Source: AC-32 sp963715575 (GTDB lineage Bacteria > Actinomycetota > Thermoleophilia > Gaiellales > Gaiellaceae). Taken from it: DNA of 64,000 nucleotides. Under the pieces are notes generated by a model. It ran no database searches and was not told the origin of the DNA. It saw only the letters and a list, made by a program, of their open reading frames with translations. Made by a program: the position numbers and the translations under genes. The stretch spans positions 248,001-312,000 of the forward strand of contig OY970250.1 of assembly GCA_963715575.1 (NCBI GenBank). The letters are read 5' to 3'. The first letter of the stretch is position 1, and every line of letters begins with the position of its first letter. Below, one piece after another: positions 25,258-33,991 of this stretch.

Positions 25258-26723
25258 TCGAAGTCCAGGTAGGGCCCGAGCCCGTGCAGGCCGCCCTCGC
25301 GGCCGAAGCCCGACTCCTTGTAGCCGCCGAAGGGCGAGGCCGGATCGAACCTGTTGTACGTGTTCGCCCAGATCACGCCGGCGCGCAGCCGCTGCGCCAT
25401 CGAGAGGATCCGCGAGCCCTTCTCCGTCCAGACGCCCGCCGAGAGGCCGTACGGCGTGTTGTTCGCCTTCTCGACCGCCTCGTCCGGCGTGCGGAAGGTG
25501 AGCACCGAGAGCACCGGCCCGAAGATCTCCTCCTGCGCGATCCGGTAGCTCTGCGCGACGTTGGTGAAGACCGTCGGCACGAACCAGTAGCCCTTCTCCG
25601 GCAGCCGGCACGGCGGCTGGTAGATCTCGGCGCCCTCCTCCTCCCCGCTCGCCACGAGCTCCTGGATCTTCTCCAGTTGCTGCTTCGAGTTGATCGCGCC
25701 GACGTCGGTGTTCTTGTCCAGCGGGTCGCCCACGCGCAGGGTCGTGAGGCGGCGCTTGAGCTTGTCGATCACGTCCTCGTAGACCGACTCCTGCACCAGC
25801 AGGCGCGAGCCCGCGCAGCAGACGTGGCCCTGGTTGAAGTAGATCCCGTTGACGATCCCCTCGACCGCCTGGTCGAGCGCGGCGTCGTCGAAGATCACGT
25901 TCGCGGCCTTGCCGCCGAGCTCGAGCGTCAGCTTGGTGCCGGTGCCCGCGAGCTCGCGTTGGATCGCCTTGCCGACCTCGGTCGAGCCGGTGAAGGCGAT
26001 CTTGTCGACCTCGCTCTTGACGAGCGCGGCGCCCGCGCGGCCGTCGCCGGTGACGATGTTCACCACGCCCGGCGGCAGCTCGGCCTGGCGCAGCACGTCG
26101 CAGAAGAGCAGCGCCGAGAGCGGCGTCGTCTCGGCCGGCTTCAGCACGACGGTGTTCCCGGCGGCGAGCGCGGGCGCGATCTTCCAGGCCAGCATCAGCA
26201 GCGGGAAGTTCCACGGGATGATCTGGCCGGCGACGCCGAGCGGCTTCGGCTTGCGGTTCGGGAAGACGTACTCGAGCTTGTCGGCCCAGCCCGCGTAGTA
26301 GAAGAAATGCGCCGCGGCGAGCGGGAGATCGACGTCTCGCGACTCCTTGATCGGCTTGCCGCCGTTCAGCGACTCCAGCACCGCGAACTCGCGCGAGCGC
26401 TCCTGCAGCAGGCGCGCGATCCGGAAGAGGTACTTCGCGCGCTCGGAGCCGGCGAGCGCCGACCAGCCGTTCTCGAACGCGTCGCGCGCGGCCTCGACGG
26501 CGGCCGCGACCTCCTGCTCGGTCGCCTGGCCGACCTCGGCCAGCGGCTCCTCGCTCGCGGGGTCGATCGTCTTGTAGGTCTCCTTCGGCTCGACCCACTC
26601 GCCGCCGATGAAGAGGCCGTAGCGCTCGCGCAGCCGGACGACGTTGCGCGACTCCGGCGCGGGCGCGTAGGCCCACTCCGCCGGAATCGGCGCGCGATCC
26701 TGCTTTCGTTCGAGCTCAGTCAA
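25254..26723 (-). CDS. aldehyde dehydrogenase
   Basis: 489 residues. NAD-binding FTGSTEVGKAIQ near 225, catalytic Glu in LELGGKAANVIF near 258, catalytic Cys in NQGHVCCAGSR near 290, and the C-terminal PFGGYKESGFGREGG. Oxidises an aldehyde with NAD(P)+. Downstream of deoC, whose product acetaldehyde is a plausible substrate (inference). TTG start at 26723 lies inside a 22-bp sequence that also forms the end of deoC, suggesting deoC and this gene once overlapped before a repeat element separated them. Confidence 0.92.
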   Translation of the reverse strand: MTELERKQDRAPIPAEWAYAPAPESRNVVRLRERYGLFIGGEWVEPKETYKTIDPASEEPLAEVGQATEQEVAAAVEAARDAFENGWSALAGSERAKYLFRIARLLQERSREFAVLESLNGGKPIKESRDVDLPLAAAHFFYYAGWADKLEYVFPNRKPKPLGVAGQIIPWNFPLLMLAWKIAPALAAGNTVVLKPAETTPLSALLFCDVLRQAELPPGVVNIVTGDGRAGAALVKSEVDKIAFTGSTEVGKAIQRELAGTGTKLTLELGGKAANVIFDDAALDQAVEGIVNGIYFNQGHVCCAGSRLLVQESVYEDVIDKLKRRLTTLRVGDPLDKNTDVGAINSKQQLEKIQELVASGEEEGAEIYQPPCRLPEKGYWFVPTVFTNVAQSYRIAQEEIFGPVLSVLTFRTPDEAVEKANNTPYGLSAGVWTEKGSRILSMAQRLRAGVIWANTYNRFDPASPFGGYKESGFGREGGLHGLGPYLDFE

Positions 26724-26739
26724 GGGTGAAGTAGTCCGG
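26718..26739. repeat. 22-bp direct repeat, left copy
   Basis: Matches 26866-26887 at 19 of 22 positions. On the minus strand both encode the last residues PDYFT(L/I)D of DeoC plus a stop; this left copy is the relic and also contains the ALDH TTG start. The two copies flank the hairpin element. Confidence 0.7.
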
Positions 26740-26865
26740 GTAGCACGGGGGAACCCAGGGTTCCCCCGTGGGCCCCCTCCTTCTCGTCGCGAAAACCATC
26801 CGCCGTAGCGGGCGCCGTCGGGCGAAGCTCGCCGGCACCGGCCAATCGTTGATCTCTCTCTCGTT
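26740..26865. repeat. about 126-bp hairpin element between deoC and ALDH
   Basis: Contains a perfect 12-bp hairpin CACGGGGGAACC-CAG-GGTTCCCCCGTG (26744-26770) followed by GGCCCCCTCCTT and GAAAACC. About 54 bp align well with the element in the tRNA-Leu tandem units. No coding capacity. Flanked by 22-bp direct repeats, as if it had inserted and duplicated its target. Confidence 0.65.
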
Positions 26866-27802
26866 AGTCAATGGTGAAGTAATCAGGACTTTGGTAACGC
26901 CCTGTTTTCTCCTTGCGCAACTGCATCAGGATGTCGTTCAGGAGCGAGGAGGCGCCGAAGCGGTAGAGATCGGGCGTCAGCCAGTCGACGCCGAGGGTCT
27001 CGTGCACGAGCACCAGGTGCTGGACGGCCTGCTTGGCGTTGCGGATCCCGCCGGCCGGCTTGAAGCCGACGCGCCTGCCGGTCTCCTCGTAGACGTCGCG
27101 GATCGCCTCGATCATCACGAGCGCGACCGGCAGCGTCGCCGCCGAGGAGAGCTTGCCCGTCGAGGTCTTGATGAAGTCCCCGCCCGCAGCGATGGCGAGC
27201 AGCGAGGCGCGGCGGACGTTGTCGTAGGTGCCGAGCTCGCCGGTCTCGAGGATCACCTTCAGGTGCGCCTCGCCGCAGGCTTCCTTCACGCGCACGATCT
27301 CGTCGTAGACCTTGGCGTAGCGGCCCGCGAGGAAGGCGCCGCGGTCGATCACCATGTCCACCTCGTCGGCGCCGTGCTCGACCACCCAGCGCACCTCGTC
27401 GAGCTTTGTCTCGAGCGGCGACTGGCCGGACGGGAACGCGGTCGCGACCGAGGCGACCTTGACGCCGCTGTCGCGCAGACGATCGACCGCGGTCGGGACG
27501 AGGTTCGGGTAGACGCAAAGCGCAGCGACGCTCGGCACGCTGGCATCCGAGGGATCGGGACGGATTGCCTTGGAAGCGAGCGCAGCGACCTTGCCGGGCG
27601 TGTCGGAGCCTTCGAGCGTCGTCAGATCGGTCATCCGCACCGCGAGCTCGAGCGCGAAGACCTTCGCCTCCTTCTTGATGCTGCGCTTCGCGAGCGAGGC
27701 AGCGCGCTCCTCGAGCGCGACCTGGTCGATCGACCCGATCCGGGGCAGCCGCGACTCGAGCGGAAGCTCGAAGCCGGTCGGAAGCGCTGGCGCCTGGGCC
27801 AT
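26864..27802 (-). CDS. deoC: deoxyribose-phosphate aldolase
   Basis: 312 residues, longer than the about 220-250 of many DeoC, mainly through an N-terminal extension of about 45 residues. Splits 2-deoxyribose 5-phosphate into glyceraldehyde 3-phosphate and acetaldehyde. Schiff-base region FIKTSTGK near 208 and the second lysine in GFKPAGGIR near 240; VYPNLV and DEVDMVIDRGAF are family motifs. Leaderless-type TACACT lies 6 nt before the ATG. Followed on the same strand by two aldehyde dehydrogenase genes. Confidence 0.94.
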   Translation of the reverse strand: MAQAPALPTGFELPLESRLPRIGSIDQVALEERAASLAKRSIKKEAKVFALELAVRMTDLTTLEGSDTPGKVAALASKAIRPDPSDASVPSVAALCVYPNLVPTAVDRLRDSGVKVASVATAFPSGQSPLETKLDEVRWVVEHGADEVDMVIDRGAFLAGRYAKVYDEIVRVKEACGEAHLKVILETGELGTYDNVRRASLLAIAAGGDFIKTSTGKLSSAATLPVALVMIEAIRDVYEETGRRVGFKPAGGIRNAKQAVQHLVLVHETLGVDWLTPDLYRFGASSLLNDILMQLRKEKTGRYQSPDYFTID

Positions 27803-27814
27803 GTGCGGAGTGTA
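27803..27814 (-). promoter_or_regulatory. -10-like TACACT 6 nt before deoC ATG
   Basis: TACACT (27814..27809), CCGCAC, ATG; no Shine-Dalgarno sequence. Confidence 0.5.
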
Positions 27815-27829
27815 GCCCTGCGGTCCCGG

Positions 27830-28456
27830 CTAGCCGAGTTGCGCCAGGACGACCGTGAGAACGCTGCCCGGGCCGACGCGCAGCGAGCGGATGCCGGCCT
27901 CGCGGGCGCTGCTGACGTCGACGGCGGTGTCGCCGACCTCGACCGTCCGATCGGCAGGCCAATCGCCGGCACGGGCGCGGGCGAGGGCGATCAGCTCGGC
28001 GCGCGACTCGGCCTCGCAGCCGAACGCGCCCTGGCCCTCCGGGAAGAACCGCGCGAGGCCGAGCCGCTCGAGCCGCGCGCGGGCGACGGGCTCCGGGTTG
28101 CCGGTCAGCAGGGCGAGACGGTGGCCGGCCTGCTGCAGACGCGCGAGCGCTTCCTCTGCGCCGGGGGCGGCGCGCCAGCCGTTCGTCTCGGCGTTGCCCA
28201 GGAGCTCGAGGTAGCGGTGCGCGAGCTCCTCGCACCAACGCCCGAGCTCGGGCTCGTCGATTCCGGCGTCGCGGAGGACGAGCCTCGCGATCCGCAACGA
28301 GGTCTGTCCCTCGTGGTCGACCCGCTCGAGCGCGTCCTCGGGCAGCTCGACGCCGAAGCGCTCGCTCAGCGTCTCGCGCAGCGCGCGCCCGAGGAGCGGG
28401 TCGTGCGTGAGGAAGAGCGTGCCGTCGACGTCGAACAGGACGAGCAGCGGCGTCAA
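27830..28456 (-). CDS. HAD-superfamily hydrolase (phosphatase)
   Basis: 208 residues with HAD motif I FDVDGTLFLT at 8-17, motif II LLTGNPEP near 117, a motif III Lys/Arg region, and motif IV EVGDTAVDVSSAR near 172. Cap domain between motifs I and II resembles phosphoglycolate phosphatase. Substrate not determinable. TTG 28456 overlaps the era stop as TTGA, so it is coupled to era. Confidence 0.88.
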   Translation of the reverse strand: MTPLLVLFDVDGTLFLTHDPLLGRALRETLSERFGVELPEDALERVDHEGQTSLRIARLVLRDAGIDEPELGRWCEELAHRYLELLGNAETNGWRAAPGAEEALARLQQAGHRLALLTGNPEPVARARLERLGLARFFPEGQGAFGCEAESRAELIALARARAGDWPADRTVEVGDTAVDVSSAREAGIRSLRVGPGSVLTVVLAQLG

Positions 28457-29313
28457 AGGCCCAGCCGCTCGAGCATCGCCTCGTCCCGGCGCCAGCGCGG
28501 CCTGGCCTTGACGTTCAGCTCGAGGAAAACCGGGTGGCCGAGCAGCTGCTCGATCTCCGGCCGTGCCCGCGTGCCGATCTTCTTCACGATCGAGCCGCCC
28601 TTGCCGACCACGATCTGCTTCTGCGACTCGGTCTCGACGAAGATCGTCGCCCGCACCACCTTCTCGCCGAGCTCGTCGACCTCGACCGAGATCGCGTGCG
28701 GCACCTCCTCGCGCGTGAGCTGAAGCGCCTTTTCACGGATCAGCTCGGCGACGTGCAGCTCGGGCGAGACGTCGCTGCGCTGGTCGGCCGGGTAGTAGGC
28801 GGGGCCCTCCGGTAGCAGCTCGACCAGGTCGTCGCGGAGCTCGCCCACCCCGTCGCCGGTGAGCGCGCTGACCGGGTGGAGCGAGTGGAACTCGCCGAGC
28901 CGCGCCCCGTTCTGCATCTGCTCCGCGATATGCCCGGGCTTGAGCCGGTCGACCTTGTTCAGCGCGATCACGACCGGCACGCCCAGCGCGAACACGCGCT
29001 CGGCGATGTAGCGGTCGCCCGCCCCGATCCGCTCCCGTGCCGAGAGCACGAGCAGCACGGCGTCGATCTCCTCGAGCGACTGGTCGACCGTGCGCTGCAT
29101 CCGCTCGGTGAGCGGGTCGCGCGGCCGCTGGAAGCCCGGCAGGTCGGCGAGCACGAGCTGGTGGTCCGGGCCATTGGCGATCCCCATCACGCGCCGGCGG
29201 GTGGTCTGCGGCTTGTCGGAGACGATCGCCACCTTGCCCCCCGCGAGCGCGTTCACGAGCGTGGACTTCCCCACGTTCGGCCGCCCGGCTACCGCGACGA
29301 ACCCACTCCTCAA
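28453..29313 (-). CDS. era: GTPase Era
   Basis: 286 residues. G1 GRPNVGKS near 10-17, G2 TTRRRV, G3 DLPGF, G4 NKVD, and a C-terminal KH domain with VGKGGSIVKKIG. Binds the 3' end of 16S rRNA during 30S assembly. TTG 29313 is the only start that gives a normal Era N-terminus (RSGFVAVAGRPNVG); longer frames upstream have no similarity. Preceded by a promoter-like CAGACA-N17-TATCGT. The cdd-era order is typical; recO, often next, is replaced by the HAD gene. Confidence 0.93.
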   Translation of the reverse strand: MRSGFVAVAGRPNVGKSTLVNALAGGKVAIVSDKPQTTRRRVMGIANGPDHQLVLADLPGFQRPRDPLTERMQRTVDQSLEEIDAVLLVLSARERIGAGDRYIAERVFALGVPVVIALNKVDRLKPGHIAEQMQNGARLGEFHSLHPVSALTGDGVGELRDDLVELLPEGPAYYPADQRSDVSPELHVAELIREKALQLTREEVPHAISVEVDELGEKVVRATIFVETESQKQIVVGKGGSIVKKIGTRARPEIEQLLGHPVFLELNVKARPRWRRDEAMLERLGL

Positions 29314-29366
29314 GGGTCCACACCCCCGCCCTGGGTGGGGAAGCATGCCCGCCGCCCTCGGCGGTG

Positions 29367-29395
29367 ACGATAGTCGTCGCGGGCGCACGTGTCTG
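29367..29395 (-). promoter_or_regulatory. promoter A: CAGACA-N17-TATCGT before era
   Basis: On the minus strand CAGACA (29395..29390), 17 nt, TATCGT (29372..29367). The 16 nt GACAGACACGTGCGCC are identical to those in promoter B before murJ. Lies in the 142-bp cdd-era gap. An IR GTCACG-GCTT-CGTGAC lies just upstream (29396-29411). Confidence 0.55.
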
Positions 29396-29455
29396 TCACG
29401 GCTTCGTGACGATTCTGGAACTTCTCGCGGGGCGGCCGGGCGGCCGCGCCGGGGC

Positions 29456-29821
29456 TCAGTCCAGCTCCCACGTGTCCGGCAACAGCTCTGCGGGCGTGTA
29501 GCTGACGAGCTCGCCCTCGCGGTTGCGGAACGTGACCCGGTCGAGCCGGAACTCGTGCAGCCACTGCCGGCAGCCCCCGCAGGGCGAAGCCGTGATCCCG
29601 ATCGCCTCGAGATCGCCAGGCCGGCAGCCGGCGGCGACGGCACACGAGATCGCCACCTTCTCGGCGCAGACGCCGAGCGGATAGGCGGCGTTCTCGACGT
29701 TCACGCCCTCGAAAACGCGGCCGTCGCGCGCCCGCACGGCAGCGCCGACGAAGTAGTTCGAGTACGGCGCATACGCCCGCTCGGCGATCGCGACCGCGCG
29801 CTCATAGAGCTCGTCGCTCAT
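29456..29821 (-). CDS. cdd: cytidine deaminase
   Basis: 121 residues, the small tetrameric form. Zinc and catalytic signature: NAAYPLGVCAEKVAI (C-A-E with catalytic Glu near 54) and PCGGCRQWLHEF (C-x2-C near 81-84). Deaminates cytidine and deoxycytidine to uridines for pyrimidine salvage. ATG 29821 overlaps the stop of the dgkA-PAP2 gene (ATGA). Confidence 0.95.
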   Translation of the reverse strand: MSDELYERAVAIAERAYAPYSNYFVGAAVRARDGRVFEGVNVENAAYPLGVCAEKVAISCAVAAGCRPGDLEAIGITASPCGGCRQWLHEFRLDRVTFRNREGELVSYTPAELLPDTWELD

Positions 29822-30534
29822 GCCAGCACCTGGAAGACAACGAGCGTGATCAGCGCTCCGAGCAGGCCGCCGTACGTGACCTCGAGCGCCGAGTGCACCC
29901 CTGTTTCGACCCGAGTTTGCGCCACCAGGAGCGCCATGATGAACGTCAGCGAGGAGATCAAGAAGCGATGTGGGCCGGTGATCACGTACGTCGCTGCCAT
30001 CCAGCCCGCGAAGGCGACCGCCGCGTGGCCCGACGGCAGGCCGCCGCGCAGCGGCGTGCCCCGGCCCGTGTAGGCCTTCGTCCCGATCACGACGATGATC
30101 GTCAGCACCAGCGCGACCAGCGTCACCTGCGCGGGCGCGTCGCGCAAGCGGTCGAGCAGCCGCGAGCTGCGGTCGGCAACCTCGCCTGAGAAGACCAGGT
30201 AGCCGATCGCGACAGCGTTCACGGTCGCGATCAGGACCGCCCCCGCCGCGACGTCCTTGGCGAGTTTTGCGAGCGGGTCGAACGAGGTCGTCGCGACGTC
30301 GATCGCCTGCTCGATCGCCGAGTTGATCATCTCGGTGATGAAGACGAAGGCGATCGCGAGCAGCAGCGCGATCAGCTCGAGCTTCGAGACCCCGATCCAC
30401 ACTGCGGCGACCAGCACGACCACGGCGACCAGGAAGTGGATCCGCATGTTCCGCTGCGTGCGAAGCACGTGGATGATCCCCTCGAAGGCGAAGTTGAAGC
30501 TCTCGAGGAGGTTCTGGGGACGGCGCTTGGTCAC
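29818..30534 (-). CDS. DgkA-type lipid kinase fused to PAP2 phosphatase
   Basis: 238 residues. Residues about 1-118 are a DgkA-type undecaprenol/diacylglycerol kinase (ESFNFAFEGI, VFITEMINSAIEQAID, KLAKDVAAGAVLI) with three membrane helices. Residues about 130-238 are a PAP2 phosphatase with KAYTGRGTP, LPSGHAAVAFAGW and TRVETGVHSALEV; the Asp of the last motif is Glu. The protein joins a lipid kinase and a lipid-phosphate phosphatase acting on the same pool, perhaps undecaprenol/undecaprenyl phosphate. GTG 30534 overlaps the ybeY stop (GTGA). DgkA sits between ybeY and cdd in many Gram-positives. Confidence 0.88.
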   Translation of the reverse strand: MTKRRPQNLLESFNFAFEGIIHVLRTQRNMRIHFLVAVVVLVAAVWIGVSKLELIALLLAIAFVFITEMINSAIEQAIDVATTSFDPLAKLAKDVAAGAVLIATVNAVAIGYLVFSGEVADRSSRLLDRLRDAPAQVTLVALVLTIIVVIGTKAYTGRGTPLRGGLPSGHAAVAFAGWMAATYVITGPHRFLISSLTFIMALLVAQTRVETGVHSALEVTYGGLLGALITLVVFQVLA

Positions 30535-30908
30535 GCGCTCCACTGCGCCTCCTTCGACTCCATCTCGGGCCCGTGGTCGTGGCCGAGCAGGTGCAGCAGC
30601 CCGTGGACGAGCGGTGGTCTCCACTCGACGCCGACGACCTGCGGGCAGAGCACCGCGTCGCCGAGCTGCCGTGGCAGGCCGGGCGCGAGCTCGTCGCGCG
30701 CGTCGATCGGGAACGAGAGCACGTCCGTCACCTCGTCGGCGCCGAGGTGGTCGCGCTTCAGCGTGCGCATCTCTTCTGGGCCGACGAAGTGCAGCCCGAG
30801 CTCGCCGTCCTCGACGCCCTCGCCGGCCAGCACGCTGCGCGCTAGCTCGGCCGCCGCCTCCTCTTCGACCTCCACGCCGCTGCGGTTCGACACCTCGACC
30901 GAGATCAT
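30531..30908 (-). CDS. ybeY: endoribonuclease YbeY (rRNA maturation factor)
   Basis: 125 residues. The zinc motif H-G-x-L-H-L-x-G-H-D-H is present as HGLLHLLGHDH near 100-110; TDVLSFPID is the other hallmark. Processes 16S rRNA 3' end and takes part in ribosome quality control. ATG 30908 lies 4 nt after the phoH stop, with phoH and dgkA as conserved neighbours. Confidence 0.94.
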   Translation of the reverse strand: MISVEVSNRSGVEVEEEAAAELARSVLAGEGVEDGELGLHFVGPEEMRTLKRDHLGADEVTDVLSFPIDARDELAPGLPRQLGDAVLCPQVVGVEWRPPLVHGLLHLLGHDHGPEMESKEAQWSA

Positions 30909-30912
30909 CGCG

Positions 30913-31872
<960 letters not shown>

Positions 31873-31947
31873 AGCGCGCTCAGTGTAGGCGCTCGGGAGG
31901 CTCACACCGCCGCCCGCGGCCGTGACGGTTTCGGCACGAAATCGGCA

Positions 31948-31996
31948 CAGACACGCGCGCTTTTGCTCGGTAGGCTCGCAGTGGGGAGGAGGTCGG
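31948..31996 (+). promoter_or_regulatory. promoter C: CAGACA-N17-TAGGCT facing antisense to yqeY
   Basis: CAGACA (31948-31953), 17 nt, TAGGCT (31971-31976), then CGCAGTGGGGAGGAGG, which matches the start of the promoter B transcript at 15 of 16 positions. It lies in the phoH-yqeY gap but points into the 3' end of yqeY, so any RNA would be antisense. The rest of the 151-bp gap (31873-32023) shows nothing else. Confidence 0.4.
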
Positions 31997-32023
31997 GCGC
32001 GCCTTGTTACCGGTAGGTCCGAG

Positions 32024-32467
32024 TCAGGCGAGCTTCTCGCGCACGAGCTGGCTGACGGCCGAGCCGTCGGCGCGGCCCGCGACCTGCGGCATCACGTCGG
32101 CCATCACGCGCCCGATGTCGCGCATGCTCGTGGCGCCGACCTCGGCGATCGCGTCGTCGACGATCTCCTCGAGCTCGTCTTCCGTGAGTGGCTCGGGCAT
32201 GAACTCCTCGAGCACGGCGAGCTCGCGCTCCTCGCCGTCGGCCTGCTCCTCGCGTCCGCCTTCGCGGAAGGCCTCCGCCGCCTCGGTGCGCTTCTTGCGC
32301 TCCCGCTGCAGCACCTGCAGCTCCTCGTCGTCGTGCAGCGGCCGCTGCAGCTCCTTCTCCGCCGAGCGCAGGCTCGAGAGGATCAGCCGCAGGGTGTCGC
32401 GCCGCTCGGCGTCGCGGGCGGCCATCGCCTCCTTGAGCTCCTGCTCCAGCCGCGCGATCAGGCTCAT
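32024..32467 (-). CDS. yqeY: GatB/YqeY domain protein
   Basis: 147 residues, helical. Starts MSLIARLEQELKEAMAARD and contains the family core TLRLILSSLR, then EEFMPEPLTEDELEEIV and RDIGRVMADVMPQ; resembles the tail domain of GatB that contacts tRNA. Role unproven. ATG 32467 overlaps the HIT gene stop (ATGA). The yqeY-phoH neighbourhood is widely conserved. Confidence 0.92.
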   Translation of the reverse strand: MSLIARLEQELKEAMAARDAERRDTLRLILSSLRSAEKELQRPLHDDEELQVLQRERKKRTEAAEAFREGGREEQADGEERELAVLEEFMPEPLTEDELEEIVDDAIAEVGATSMRDIGRVMADVMPQVAGRADGSAVSQLVREKLA

Positions 32468-32793
32468 GCCGGCATCTCCCGGACACGCCCGCCGAGCACG
32501 TGCCAGTGCAGATGGAAGACGGTCTGGCCTGCGCCCTCCCCCACGTTCACGACGACACGATAATCCTCGAGGCCGGCTTCCTTCGCGGTGTCGGCGATGA
32601 AGTCGAGCATGCGCTTGGCCTCCTCGGCCGGAAACTCGGAGATCTCGCGGAAGGACGAGACGTGCCGCTCCGGCAGGACGAGCAGGTGCGTGTCGGCTTT
32701 CGGCGCGATGTCGTGGATTGCGACGAAGCCGTCGGCGGCATGAACATGGTCGCCCTCGCGAACGAGCGTGCAGAAGAGGCAGTCCTCAGGCAG
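32464..32793 (-). CDS. HIT family (HinT-like) protein with probable CTG start
   Basis: 109 residues from CTG 32793. N-terminal DCLFCTLVREGD with C-x2-C, IAPKADTHLLVLPERHV, and the histidine triad HLHWHVLGG near 94-102: a HinT purine-nucleoside phosphoramidase. No ATG, GTG or TTG exists in frame before residue 62, yet the CTG gives exactly the usual HinT N-terminus (xPEDCLFC) and has GAGGAGGGG 8-9 nt upstream. It overlaps the mtaB stop by 8 nt. Too short from ATG to be found by standard start rules. Confidence 0.85.
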   Translation of the reverse strand: MPEDCLFCTLVREGDHVHAADGFVAIHDIAPKADTHLLVLPERHVSSFREISEFPAEEAKRMLDFIADTAKEAGLEDYRVVVNVGEGAGQTVFHLHWHVLGGRVREMPA

Positions 32794-33977
32794 CGCGGAT
32801 CCCCTCCTCGGTGACCGCCTCGCCGCGGACGCGCACGAGCTCTCCGACCGGCGCGTCGACCAGCCACGGCGAGTAGTCGTCGCCGTAGCCGCGGCCGGGG
32901 CCGGTCGACGAGCACGATGTCCTCGCGCCCGAGCTTCTGACGCCAGCGGGCGAGGCTCGCGGCGCGAGAGGCCTCGCGCAGGCGGGCGCTGCGGTCACGC
33001 TTGACCTCGCGCAGGACGGTGTCCGCCGCGGCGGTCGCGGTGCCGGGCCGCGGCGAGTACGGGAAGACGTGAACGCTCGAGACGCCGGCCGCCTCGACCA
33101 CCTCGAGCGTGCGGCGAAAGGCCCGCTCGTCCTCGGCCGGAAAGCCGACGATCACGTCGGTCGTCAGGTTGAAGTCGTCGAGCGGCTCGAGCCGCCGCAG
33201 GTACGTGGCGGCGTCGTAGCGGCGGCCCATCGCTCGAAGCACACCGTCGTCGCCGGACTGGAGCGGCACGTGCAGGTGGCGTGCGACCGTCGGCGTCTCG
33301 CGCAGGGCTGCGGCGAGCTCGTCGCCGACGTGGTTGATCTCGATCGAGGAGAGGCGCAGGCGGTCGAGCCCCGGCGTCGACCCGGCCTCGTGCACCAGCC
33401 GCGGCAGCGCGTAGCCCGCCTCGCGGTCGCGGTAGCAGCCGAGGTTGATCCCGGTCAGCACGACCTCACGGTGGCCCTGCTCGACGCGGCGCCTGACCTC
33501 ACGAAGAACCGCCTCCGCGCGGCGGCTGCGTGAGAGACCACGCACCTGCGGGATGACGCAGAAGTTGCACGAGAAGCTGCACCCGTCCTGAACCTTCACG
33601 AACGCGCGGATGCGGTCCAGCCGTGCGTCGTCACGGACGCACCCGATCGCTCCGACATCCCTCGCAACGGCCTCCGGCGTCTCCTCGCTGCGCCGGCCGA
33701 CGACCACGACGTTCTCCGGCAGCCCCGCGAAGCCGTCGGCGTCGAGGCTCGCACCGCAGCCGGTGACGTAGACGCGACGGTGCGTGCGGGCCGCGCGCGC
33801 GGCGGCGTGGCGCGATTTGCGCACCGCCTCGTGCGTGACGCAGCAGGTGTTGACGATCGCGACCTCGGCGCCGTCGCAGCGCTCCGAATGTCCGTCCGCG
33901 AGCAGGCGCTCGCGGATCTCCTGCGCGTCGACGTGCGAGACCTTGCAGCCGAGAAAGCGGACCGAGAAGCTCGCCAC
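32786..33977 (-). CDS. mtaB: tRNA t6A37 methylthiotransferase (MtaB-type), one frameshift
   Basis: Radical-SAM methylthiotransferase. Three N-terminal cluster Cys in FLGCKVS, NTCCVT and VTGCGA; the radical-SAM motif CSFSCNFC near 138; a C-terminal TRAM domain (PVGELVRVRGEAVTEEG). Converts t6A37 of tRNA to ms2t6A. The frame breaks near 32897-32900 (minus strand GGCCCCGG): removing one C joins VLVDRP to GRGYGDDYSPWLVD and restores a normal ending. Probably a sequencing error rather than a pseudogene. GTG 33977 with TAGAGT 8 nt upstream. Confidence 0.88.
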
Positions 33978-33991
33978 GGCGCGGGACTCTA
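33978..33991 (-). promoter_or_regulatory. -10-like TAGAGT overlapping prmA stop, before mtaB
   Basis: TAGAGT (33991..33986), CCCGCGCC, GTG. The TAG is the prmA stop codon. No Shine-Dalgarno sequence. Confidence 0.45.
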
